A DNA stretch of 64,000 nt from Acetobacteraceae bacterium ESL0709 (GTDB lineage Bacteria; Pseudomonadota; Alphaproteobacteria; Acetobacterales; Acetobacteraceae), in assembly GCA_029433415.1 (NCBI GenBank), contig JAQTIA010000002.1, positions 509,501 through 573,500 on the forward strand. Direction: 5' to 3'. Under the pieces are notes generated by a model, which was not told the DNA's origin, did no database searches, and saw nothing but the letters and a program-made list of their open reading frames with translations. Below are positions 26,991-34,046 of the stretch, piece after piece. The position numbers and the translations under genes were made by a program. The first letter of the stretch is position 1, and each line of letters begins with the position of its first letter.

Positions 26991-27893
26991 TCAGGGTGCG
27001 ATGACTTTTAAAGCCCGTGAGGAAATGGTGATATGCGCTTCCATGCTAGCAAGAATGTCTCCGTCACTTTGCAGATCCACATTCTGGTTCGGTGGAAGAG
27101 AGGCTGTCGTGATAGATTTTACGTCCATAAAGCGGCTTTTTTTCTGAAACAGTAGCAGAGACAGGCAGGCTTTCAGGAAATCGTACCAGTCCGTGCCGCG
27201 AAATAAAAGCGCTGTAAAAGAGCGTTTTTCCTGCGATGAGGAGGAGATGAGCTGGAATTTCCCGCCATAATAACGGCCCTTGGTGAGAATAGCGGCTGTC
27301 ACCTCTGTTGTTTCACCATCAAGGTTCAGAGTAAAGGGCGTGAATTTGTACGACAGGAGACATTTCAAGGCCGAAACCACGTAAGCTGCACGTCCAATGT
27401 GTTTTTTCAACGCCGTTGAGACGTGATGGACAATCCAGCCATCAGGGCCCATTCCCAGCATCTGGATAAAAAGCGTTTGTCCTTCCGGCGTACTTATCAT
27501 GCCTGGCCATATGGTTTTGGCCCCATCGTCGTTGAAAACACGCTCAATCATCCGTGCATTATGACGGTCATTAAAAGGAATCTTCAGTTCACGGGCCAGA
27601 ACATTGGCTGACCCAATGGGAAAAATCGCCAGAGGCACTGTAGAGTCAAGTAATTCCCATGCACATTCGGAAATCGTGCCATCACCCCCGCCAATAATGA
27701 CGAGATCGCTCGCACGCTGGGCCAGCGCCTCCCGCACAATCAAGGCCCCATGCCCGCGATACTGGCTGGGCCGCACGGTGACATCCCACCCGCAGCGGCG
27801 CAATGCCTCCACAAAGCCACGAACCCGCCCCAGCCGATAATGCCCCGCCACCGGATTAAAAACGAATAAAGCGCGCTTGGGGGAAAGGGACAT
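26991..27893 (-). CDS. Diacylglycerol kinase-family lipid kinase
   Basis: A 300-residue protein of the DAGK catalytic family (YegS/DgkB/LCB5-like). The nucleotide-binding GGGDGT motif is at residues 68-73, preceded by FNPVAGHYR near 12-20 and followed by PIGSANVLARELKIP, a family hallmark. The C-terminal half is the beta-sandwich domain. It phosphorylates a lipid or sphingoid-type base at the membrane; substrate unknown. Acetic acid bacteria make sphingolipids, which is one possible link, stated as inference. Confidence 0.85.
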   Translation of the reverse strand: MSLSPKRALFVFNPVAGHYRLGRVRGFVEALRRCGWDVTVRPSQYRGHGALIVREALAQRASDLVIIGGGDGTISECAWELLDSTVPLAIFPIGSANVLARELKIPFNDRHNARMIERVFNDDGAKTIWPGMISTPEGQTLFIQMLGMGPDGWIVHHVSTALKKHIGRAAYVVSALKCLLSYKFTPFTLNLDGETTEVTAAILTKGRYYGGKFQLISSSSQEKRSFTALLFRGTDWYDFLKACLSLLLFQKKSRFMDVKSITTASLPPNQNVDLQSDGDILASMEAHITISSRALKVIAP

Positions 27894-27940
27894 GTCCAGA
27901 CTCTGATATGGCGGCGGTCATTGCACCCTATAGAGGAGGA

Positions 27941-27973
27941 TAATGCTGGCTGGAATACACCCAGCCAGCATTA
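27941..27973. repeat. 13-bp perfect hairpin next to CRISPR relic
   Basis: TAATGCTGGCTGG (27941-27953) and CCAGCCAGCATTA (27961-27973) form a perfect 13-bp stem with a 7-nt loop. It ends 2 bp before the first CRISPR-like repeat. There is no T-run, and it lies upstream of the lipid kinase gene rather than behind it. Confidence 0.7.
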
Positions 27974-27975
27974 AG

Positions 27976-28066
27976 AGGTTCATCCCCGCGTGTGCGGGGA
28001 ACAGTGAACATCGAAATACAACAGCAGCGCTGCGCGTCGGTTCATCCCTGACAGGCAAGGAACTCG
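27976..28066 (-). CRISPR. Type I-E-like CRISPR relic: two repeats, one spacer
   Basis: An intact repeat at 27976-28004 carries GGTTCATCCCCGCG-TGTGCGGGGAACA, the reverse complement of the GTTCCCCGC...GCGGGGATGAACC consensus of type I-E. A 33-nt spacer (28005-28037) follows. A degenerate second repeat at 28038-28066 keeps CGGTTCATCCC and GGAAC but has lost the central palindrome and one base. The 62-bp period fits type I-E (29 + 32/33). No cas genes are in the window. In transcript orientation (minus) the damaged copy is at the upstream end, so this is an orphan remnant rather than a normal array end. Confidence 0.75.
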
Positions 28067-28164
28067 GGCCGAAGCCTCCGACTCTGGGAAAATGCACTAA
28101 GCGCTTTATTTTAGCAATTACAATATAAAGCCCTAGCTTCGAATCTAAGAAAAATACCCAATAA

Positions 28165-28599
28165 ATTCATCAGGTTAATAAAAATGGAAGACGCGGAGCG
28201 CAGCTGAAAGTTGAATTTGATAAGATTAAGGCATATAGAATAGACGATAATTCTGGAGAGGATCTGGGAAATCCTCCCCAAATTTTCCGTGATACTTTGA
28301 AGTCCTTTTGGACCGATCGACTCTCAGTATCTACCTTTAACGAATCCTTAACAAAGGACGAGGACATGCTTACAGACCTGATGGTACATACGCAAGATAT
28401 TTTTTATTTTCTACGCATGATTGCGCTCATAGAGAAAGTGAGGAAAAATTTAAGGAGCCGTTTTTCTAGACGGAATAAGATCGGAAGTGAATCTTCTTTT
28501 TTAGCCGTAGGCAAACTGTTGAATCTCACTTCGGAAGAGATGTTTATCTTGCTGGTAAAACATAATCTTATAAAAGAGGCGGCGCACATTCCTTATTAA
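28165..28599 (+). pseudogene. 5'-truncated ORF, unknown
   Basis: An open frame from 28165 to a stop at 28599 (about 144 codons) reads like coding sequence, with Glu/Lys/Asp-rich helices (for example DEDMLTDLMVHTQDIFYFLR), yet has no ATG before residue about 73. The possible TTG at 28297 has no ribosome-binding site. Composition is AT-richer than neighbours. It lies between the CRISPR relic and the urease operon. Best seen as the 3' remnant of a gene cut by the same rearrangement; a rare start codon is the alternative. No family recognised. Confidence 0.5.
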
Positions 28600-28617
28600 A
28601 CCTGTCATCGCGGAAGT

Positions 28618-28663
28618 AACGTGCCAGTATGACGAAATTTGAATTTCGTCATACTGGCACGTT
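28618..28663. promoter_or_regulatory. NikR-type operator upstream of ureD
   Basis: A 22-bp-arm inverted repeat centred on 28640/28641. Its core is GTATGACGA ... TCGTCATAC, that is GTATGA (28627-28632) - N16 - TCATAC (28649-28654), the spacing and half-sites known for the E. coli NikR operator, where the half-sites also extend to GTATGACGA. It lies 69 bp before the ureD start, so nickel-dependent control of urease is likely. A GTCAGTATGAC half-site at 28703-28713 follows. As an RNA the same repeat would also be a terminator-like hairpin with TTTT behind it. No nikR gene is in the window. Confidence 0.75.
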
Positions 28664-28731
28664 TTAAAGGACTTCATATAGGATTATGCCGCGTTCTCTC
28701 TTGTCAGTATGACATTGTAACACGGCATCTG

Positions 28732-29607
28732 ATGACGTGTCATATCTGGTGGAGAGCAACTATCAAAGCACAATGTTCGCCTTTATTGCAGAGAGCGCGT
28801 GGGCATTTTTCCCTTGGGGTGCGGGGTGAGGGTGGGCGGACGATGTTGTCTGTTCTGGAGCAGGGCGGGTGCAGCCGGCTTCTTTTCCCGCGTTTGCCTC
28901 AGAGAGGGGAGAGCGCGTCTCTTGAGGCTGTGATGGTCAATGTGTCCGGCGGCGTAGCGGCGGGAGACCATCTTGAGGGGCGGGTGACGCTGGGCGCGCA
29001 GAGCGATCTTCTCCTCACCAGCCAGGCTCATGAACGTATTTACAGGGCCCGTCCTGAAGACCTGCCCGGTTCTATCGCGATTCATTGCAATCTGGCTGAG
29101 AAGGCCCGTCTTGAATGGCTCCCTCATGGGACGATTTTCTTCAATGGTGCGCGTCTTGAGAGGAAAATGACGGTGGAAATGGCGTCAGATGCTCGTTTCC
29201 TCTATTATGAAAGCCGTATTTTCGGCCGTCGCCAGTCAGATGAGGTCATGCAGTCCCTGACCTTGCGCGATCATCTTTTTATCAGGCGGGATGGCGTGCT
29301 TATCCTGCGGGATTCCGTCATTCTGGAAGAGGCCAGGTGTGACGCTTTTCTTGCCCGCGCTGCTGTGACAGGAGGAAAAGCTGTTACGGCAACTCTTGTG
29401 CTGGTGGCTCCGCAGGCTGAGGACTTTTTGCCCATTCTTAGGGAAAGTGAGCAGGAACATACCGGGTGTTTCTTGGCCTCTTCAGCATGGAATGGTATGA
29501 TGATCCTGCGTGTTCTGGCTGAAAGAAGCTGGGATTTGGAATGTCTGATGATGAAGCTTCTGCCCGTTTTGAGAGAGGGGCGCAGGCTTCCTTCATCATG
29601 GCGCTAG
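28732..29607 (+). CDS. ureD: Urease accessory protein UreD (UreH)
   Basis: A 291-residue UreD, the scaffold that binds apo-urease and passes nickel from UreG through UreF. Family marks: QRARGHFSLGVR near the N-terminus, MLSVLEQGGCSRLLFPR, MVNVSGGVAAGDHL, TSQAHERIYR and LEWLPHGTIFFNGARLER. The ATG at 28732 gives a normal length; a TTG at 28639 would put the start inside the NikR palindrome. First gene of ureDABCEFG. Confidence 0.93.
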   Translation: MTCHIWWRATIKAQCSPLLQRARGHFSLGVRGEGGRTMLSVLEQGGCSRLLFPRLPQRGESASLEAVMVNVSGGVAAGDHLEGRVTLGAQSDLLLTSQAHERIYRARPEDLPGSIAIHCNLAEKARLEWLPHGTIFFNGARLERKMTVEMASDARFLYYESRIFGRRQSDEVMQSLTLRDHLFIRRDGVLILRDSVILEEARCDAFLARAAVTGGKAVTATLVLVAPQAEDFLPILRESEQEHTGCFLASSAWNGMMILRVLAERSWDLECLMMKLLPVLREGRRLPSSWR

Positions 29608-29637
29608 CGATGGGTGTGACTGAAGAGACGTGATGAC

Positions 29638-29940
29638 ATGAAGCTGACCCCGCGTGAAAAAGACAAGTTACTGATTGCCATGGCGGCTATAGTGGCCCGC
29701 AAGCGTCTGGAGCGTGGCGTGCTTCTGAATTATCCCGAGGCGATTGCGCTTATTACCGATCATGTGGTTGAAGGCGCGCGGGATGGCAGAAGCGTTTCCG
29801 AGCTGATGAAAAGCGGTGGTGAGGTTCTGACACGTGCCCAGCTTATGCCTGGAGTGCCGGAAATGATCCATGATGTGCAGGTAGAGGCAACTTTCCCTGA
29901 TGGAACGAAACTGGTGACTGTCCATGCCCCCATACGCTGA
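29638..29940 (+). CDS. ureA: Urease gamma subunit
   Basis: A 100-residue UreA, one of the three structural subunits of the nickel enzyme that hydrolyses urea to ammonia and carbamate in the cytosol. It matches the family over its whole length: [61 protein letters not shown]. Overlaps ureB by 17 bases. Confidence 0.97.
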   Translation: MKLTPREKDKLLIAMAAIVARKRLERGVLLNYPEAIALITDHVVEGARDGRSVSELMKSGGEVLTRAQLMPGVPEMIHDVQVEATFPDGTKLVTVHAPIR

Positions 29941-30268
29941 TGCCCTGCCTATGGGAGCCATTCCCGGTGAAATTATCCCCTGTGAGGGAGGGATTGAGCT
30001 TAATGAAGGCCAGCCAGTTATAAAAGTGATGGTCATCAATAAAGGAGACCGCCCGATACAGGTGGGCAGCCACTATCACTTTGCTGAAGTGAACAGGGCG
30101 CTGGTTTTTGATCGTGCAAAAGCGCGTGGTTGCCGGCTGGATATTCCTTCGGGCGGTGCCGTCCGTTTTGAGCCTGGACAGGAGCGGGAAGTGGCCTTGA
30201 TCCCCTATGGCGGGACACGGCATGTTATCGGGTTTCAGGGCGACGTTATGGGGAGTCTGGATCCATGA
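29924..30268 (+). CDS. ureB: Urease beta subunit
   Basis: A 114-residue UreB. Marks: [30 protein letters not shown], and [15 protein letters not shown]. The ATG at 29924 lies inside ureA; a second ATG at 29951 would give the more common short N-terminus. The stop overlaps the ureC ATG (ATGA), so A, B and C are coupled and made in equal amounts. Confidence 0.97.
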   Translation: MPPYADALPMGAIPGEIIPCEGGIELNEGQPVIKVMVINKGDRPIQVGSHYHFAEVNRALVFDRAKARGCRLDIPSGGAVRFEPGQEREVALIPYGGTRHVIGFQGDVMGSLDP

Positions 30269-31971
30269 GCCGCCTGTCTCGTTATGATTATGCCTATCTG
30301 TACGGCCCCACAGTGGGAGATCGCGTGCGTCTGGCAGATACGGCCTTGCTGGTTGAAGTGGAAAAGGACTTTACCCGTTATGGAGAGGAAGTCTGTTTTG
30401 GTGGCGGCAAGACCATCCGGGACGGGATGGGGCAATCTCCTTACAGTCGGGCGGAAGGGGCGGTTGATACGGTTATCACCAACGCCCTGATTATTGATCA
30501 CTGGGGCATCGTCAAGGCCGATATTGGCCTGAAATCAGGACGCATTGCCGCGATTGGCAAAGCTGGCAACCCTGATACCCAGCCTGATGTGACGATTATT
30601 ATTGGTCCCGGGACAGAAGTGATCGCCGCAGAGGGTAAAATCATTACGGCGGGCGGGATTGACAGCCACATCCATTTTATCTGCCCCCAGCAGGTTGAAG
30701 AGGCTCTTTCTGCCGGCGTAACAACCCTTCTTGGGGGCGGCACTGGTCCTGCCACCGGTACGGCTGCAACAACCTGTACGCCCGGGCCATGGCATATGGC
30801 ACGCATGTTACAGGCGGCTGAAGGCCTGCCCATCAATCTGGTTTTTGCCGGGAAAGGCAACGCCTCTCGTCCGGCCGCGCTGGAAGAGATGGTGCGGGCG
30901 GGGGCTGCCTGTCTGAAACTGCATGAGGATTGGGGTAGCACGCCTGCGGCCATTGATTGCTGCCTTGATGTGGCGGAACGGATGGATGTTCAGGTCATGA
31001 TCCATACCGATACGCTTAATGAGAGTGGCTTTGTGGAAGATACGATTGCCGCTTTCAAGGGACGCACCATTCACGCTTTCCATACGGAAGGGGCGGGAGG
31101 CGGGCACGCACCGGATATCATTCGTGTCGCAGGGCTACCCAATGTTCTGCCATCCTCGACCAATCCTACGCGGCCTTTTACGGTCAACACGCTGGATGAG
31201 CATCTGGATATGCTGATGGTCTGTCACCATCTCAATCCCCATGTGCCGGAAGATATTGCTTTTGCTGAAAGCCGCATCCGCAAGGAAACCATTGCGGCAG
31301 AAGATATTTTTCACGATATGGGCGTGCTGTCCATGATGTCGTCAGATAGTCAGGCTATGGGCAGGGTGGGGGAAGTACCGCTTCGCACATGGCAGACAGC
31401 GCATAAAATGAAACTCCAGCGTGGAGCCCTGCCGGGCGATGGAAAGGCCGATAATCATCGTGTGAAGCGTTATATCGCCAAATATACGATCAATCCGGCT
31501 ATTGCCCATGGCCTGTCGCATGAGATCGGGTCGGTCGAGGTAGGGAAGCTGGCTGATCTGGTTTTGTGGGAACCGGCCTTTTTCGGCGTCAAGCCGGAGC
31601 TGGTTATCAAGGGTGGTGCGATTATCTATGCCATGATGGGTGATCCTAACGGTTCCATTCCTACGCCGCAGCCAGTTCACGGGCGTATGATGTTCGGCGC
31701 TTATGGCGGGGCCTTGGCTGAGACCTGCCTGACATTTGTCTCGCAAGCTGCGCTGGATGATGATATTGGCCGCAAACTGGGGCTGAAAAGACGTCTTTCT
31801 GCGGTCAGAAACACGCGGGGTGGCATTGGCAAGAGAAGCATGATTCACAATGATGCCATGCCCCATATTGAGGTGGACCCGGAGACTTATGAAGTCCGTG
31901 CTGATGGTGAATTACTGAGCTGTGAACCGGCTGAGGTTCTCCCTATGGCGCAAAGATATTTCCTTTTTTGA
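30265..31971 (+). CDS. ureC: Urease alpha subunit (catalytic)
   Basis: A 568-residue UreC holding the two-nickel site. All ligands are present: His135 and His137 ([11 protein letters not shown]), the carbamylated Lys218 ([10 protein letters not shown]), His220, His247 (MIHTDT), His273 ([11 protein letters not shown]), Asp361 ([10 protein letters not shown]). The flap Cys320 and His321 are in MVCHHLNP. Every position is one more than in the Klebsiella enzyme, so the enzyme should be active. Length is normal. Confidence 0.98.
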   Translation: MSRLSRYDYAYLYGPTVGDRVRLADTALLVEVEKDFTRYGEEVCFGGGKTIRDGMGQSPYSRAEGAVDTVITNALIIDHWGIVKADIGLKSGRIAAIGKAGNPDTQPDVTIIIGPGTEVIAAEGKIITAGGIDSHIHFICPQQVEEALSAGVTTLLGGGTGPATGTAATTCTPGPWHMARMLQAAEGLPINLVFAGKGNASRPAALEEMVRAGAACLKLHEDWGSTPAAIDCCLDVAERMDVQVMIHTDTLNESGFVEDTIAAFKGRTIHAFHTEGAGGGHAPDIIRVAGLPNVLPSSTNPTRPFTVNTLDEHLDMLMVCHHLNPHVPEDIAFAESRIRKETIAAEDIFHDMGVLSMMSSDSQAMGRVGEVPLRTWQTAHKMKLQRGALPGDGKADNHRVKRYIAKYTINPAIAHGLSHEIGSVEVGKLADLVLWEPAFFGVKPELVIKGGAIIYAMMGDPNGSIPTPQPVHGRMMFGAYGGALAETCLTFVSQAALDDDIGRKLGLKRRLSAVRNTRGGIGKRSMIHNDAMPHIEVDPETYEVRADGELLSCEPAEVLPMAQRYFLF

Positions 31972-31984
31972 TGAAAGGGGTCTG

Positions 31985-32467
31985 ATGCAACAGGTTACTG
32001 ATATTCTGCCTGCTGGGCGGGTCTCTTCCGACAGGATCAGCGATGTTTTTGCCGCTGATTATGAAGGCCGCCATCGTCGCCGCATGGTGTTGACTCTCAA
32101 AAGTGGCGAGACTGTTCTCCTGAATCTGAAACAGGCGCGTCTGTTGCAGGGGGGCGAGGTTCTGGCGCTGGAAGATGGGCGTTTCGTTCTGGTGGAGGCC
32201 GAACCCGAGGCTCTGATGAAAATCACGGCCCATAATCCGCTGCATCTCCTGAAACTGGCCTGGCATCTGGGAAATCGTCATTTACCAGCGATGATTGCGC
32301 AGGATCATATTCTCATTCGGCAGGACAACGTCATTGAGGATATGGTCAGGGGTCTTGGTGGCCATATTCATAAGATAGAGGCGCCTTTTGACCCCGAGAA
32401 TGGCGCTTATGGCGGGCGCTCTGCATCCTCTGGCGGTCATGGGCACCATCATCACGATCATGACTAA
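31985..32467 (+). CDS. ureE: Urease accessory protein UreE
   Basis: A 160-residue nickel chaperone delivering Ni to UreG. The N-terminal domain (1-75) and the C-terminal metal domain (AWHLGNRHLPAMI near 96-108) are clear. It ends in a His-rich tail [11 protein letters not shown], common in UreE and able to hold extra nickel. ATG at 31985 is chosen for its AAAGGGG site 5-10 bp upstream; an earlier TTG (31922) would overlap ureC. Confidence 0.95.
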   Translation: MQQVTDILPAGRVSSDRISDVFAADYEGRHRRRMVLTLKSGETVLLNLKQARLLQGGEVLALEDGRFVLVEAEPEALMKITAHNPLHLLKLAWHLGNRHLPAMIAQDHILIRQDNVIEDMVRGLGGHIHKIEAPFDPENGAYGGRSASSGGHGHHHHDHD

Positions 32468-33140
32468 GGTTATTGAGGGGGGAAGCCGGGCATTTTTGTC
32501 CCTTCTTTCATGGGTGTCTCCTGCTTTTCCTACGGGAAGTTATGCGTACAGCCATGGTGTTGAATGGGCGGTCAGCCAGGGTGATGTCCGGGATGTAGCC
32601 TCTCTCTGTGACTGGCTGGAAGTTCTTCTTCTGCATGGCTCTTTGGGGAATGACCTTGTTTTCCTCCATTATGGCTGGCAGCGTGCCGAAGAGGGAGAAG
32701 CCCTTCGTGAGCTGGCAGAATATGCACGGGCCTGTGCCTCTTCTCGTGAGCGTTATGAGGAAACCCTCTGGCAGGGGGATGCTTTTATGCGCGCTGCCTG
32801 TGTCTGGCAGCCGGAGCTTGAAACTCTGCGGCAGGCTTTTTCGTGGCCCCTGCCTGTTGCACAGGGGCTTGTCTTCCGGCGGGGTGGGGTGACGAAGGCG
32901 CAGGCTCTTCTGGCGGGGGCCTATAATGCGGTGGCGGCCCTGGTCTCGGCAACGGTGAGACTGGTGCCGCTGGGTCAGACAGACGGACTGCGCGCGCTCA
33001 AACGGCTTGATCCCGTGCTTGAGCAGGCTGTGGAAAAGGCGGAGCGCAGCACATTTGACGATCTGGGCGGGGTGTGTTTTTACGCCGACATGGCCGCGAT
33101 GAGACATGAAACCCAAAGGACGAGGCTTTTCAGGACATGA
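32460..33140 (+). CDS. ureF: Urease accessory protein UreF
   Basis: A 226-residue all-helical UreF that, bound to UreD, gates UreG's GTPase-driven nickel transfer. Marks: [24 protein letters not shown] near residues 15-38 (key Pro-Ser-Tyr-His groups), [11 protein letters not shown], and a C-terminal [13 protein letters not shown] that fits the UreF tail. The ATG at 32460 overlaps ureE by 8 bases and the stop overlaps ureG (ATGA). A longer in-frame start at 32388 would read through the ureE His tail and is unlikely. Confidence 0.95.
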   Translation: MTKVIEGGSRAFLSLLSWVSPAFPTGSYAYSHGVEWAVSQGDVRDVASLCDWLEVLLLHGSLGNDLVFLHYGWQRAEEGEALRELAEYARACASSRERYEETLWQGDAFMRAACVWQPELETLRQAFSWPLPVAQGLVFRRGGVTKAQALLAGAYNAVAALVSATVRLVPLGQTDGLRALKRLDPVLEQAVEKAERSTFDDLGGVCFYADMAAMRHETQRTRLFRT

Positions 33141-33757
33141 CAGAAACAGCAGCACTTAATGGCCCTCTTCGCGTGGGGATTGGCGGGCCGGTCGGCACGG
33201 GAAAAACCGCTCTTATGGATGCACTCTGCCGCTATTTTCGTAAGTCCTGTAGCTTGGCGGCGATCACGAATGACATTTACACCAAGGAAGATGCTGAATT
33301 CCTGACTCGTGCCGGTTCTCTGCCTCCAGAGCGTATTCTGGGGATTGAAACGGGCGGATGTCCCCATACAGCCATCCGTGAGGATGCCAGCATCAATCTG
33401 GCGGGCGTGGAAACCCTCATGAAACGCTTTACAGATCTTGATCTTGTGCTGATTGAAAGCGGGGGTGATAATCTCGCCGCCACTTTCAGTCCGGAGCTGG
33501 CTGACCTGACGATCTATGTGATCGACGTTTCAGCCGGGGACAAAATTCCCCGCAAGGGAGGACCGGGCATTACGCGCAGTGACCTTCTGGTTATTAATAA
33601 AACCGATCTGGCCCCTTATGTCGGGGCTGATCTGGGCGTCATGGAACGCGACAGCCGTAAAATGCGGGGTGACAGGCCTTTCGTCTTTACCAATATTCGG
33701 GCAGGTGAGGGCGTTGAGGATGTGGCGCGTTTTATCCGCGAGCAGGGCGGTCTTTAA
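33137..33757 (+). CDS. ureG: Urease accessory GTPase UreG
   Basis: A 206-residue UreG of the SIMIBI GTPase class. P-loop [13 protein letters not shown] near residues 14-26, the nickel-binding Cys-Pro-His of [29 protein letters not shown], and the specificity motif VINKTDLAP. The last nine codons (FIREQGGL-stop) lie in an 81-bp sequence found again at 36.6 kb. The ancestral nickel permease gene apparently overlapped this end on the opposite strand. Confidence 0.97.
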   Translation: MTETAALNGPLRVGIGGPVGTGKTALMDALCRYFRKSCSLAAITNDIYTKEDAEFLTRAGSLPPERILGIETGGCPHTAIREDASINLAGVETLMKRFTDLDLVLIESGGDNLAATFSPELADLTIYVIDVSAGDKIPRKGGPGITRSDLLVINKTDLAPYVGADLGVMERDSRKMRGDRPFVFTNIRAGEGVEDVARFIREQGGL

Positions 33758-33811
33758 AGAGCGGGTATCTGGCTGAAAGGCTGTAACCTGCCCATAAGAG
33801 CAGGAACAGGG
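33731..33811. repeat. Left copy of 81-bp direct repeat (3' end of ureG)
   Basis: This 81-bp stretch matches 36606-36686 with three mismatches. It contains the last 27 bases of ureG plus 54 bp beyond, which in the right copy encode the C-terminus of the nickel permease on the minus strand. Beyond 33811 the match stops abruptly. Confidence 0.9.
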
Positions 33812-33902
33812 GAGGAGTAACTTTTTATGGGGGACGAAGAGGCAGACTAAGCGCGCCCAGTATGGTCGGGCCGGGTCAGTTAATTATGCCTCATAAAATG
33901 CT

Positions 33903-33981
33903 CTCAGTGTTCTGTCTGGATACAGAACACTGAGGCACATGGGTTATGATTGATGCCCTGTCAAGGCAATGGGACAGGGCA
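33903..33981. terminator. Two hairpins downstream of the glycosidase gene
   Basis: CTCAGTGTTCTGT/ACAGAACACTGAG (33903-33915 with 33922-33934) is a perfect 13-bp stem with a 6-nt loop. TGCCCTGTC/GACAGGGCA (33954-33962 with 33973-33981) is a 9-bp stem. They could end glycosidase transcription on the minus strand (TTTT about 5 nt past the first stem) or shield ureG from it. Confidence 0.5.
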
Positions 33982-34046
33982 AAATTCTAACTCACTTTTC
34001 GAAACATGTCGGGATACCGCCCAAGGGATCTCCCAACCTGTTTCAC

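Noticed and set aside
28639-28731. Upstream TTG start for ureD giving 322 residues
   Set aside because: It would start inside the NikR-type palindrome, has no ribosome site and adds residues not found in UreD proteins.
32388-32459. Longer UreF start
   Set aside because: It reads through the end of ureE in another frame and lacks a ribosome site; the ATG at 32460 gives the normal UreF N-terminus.
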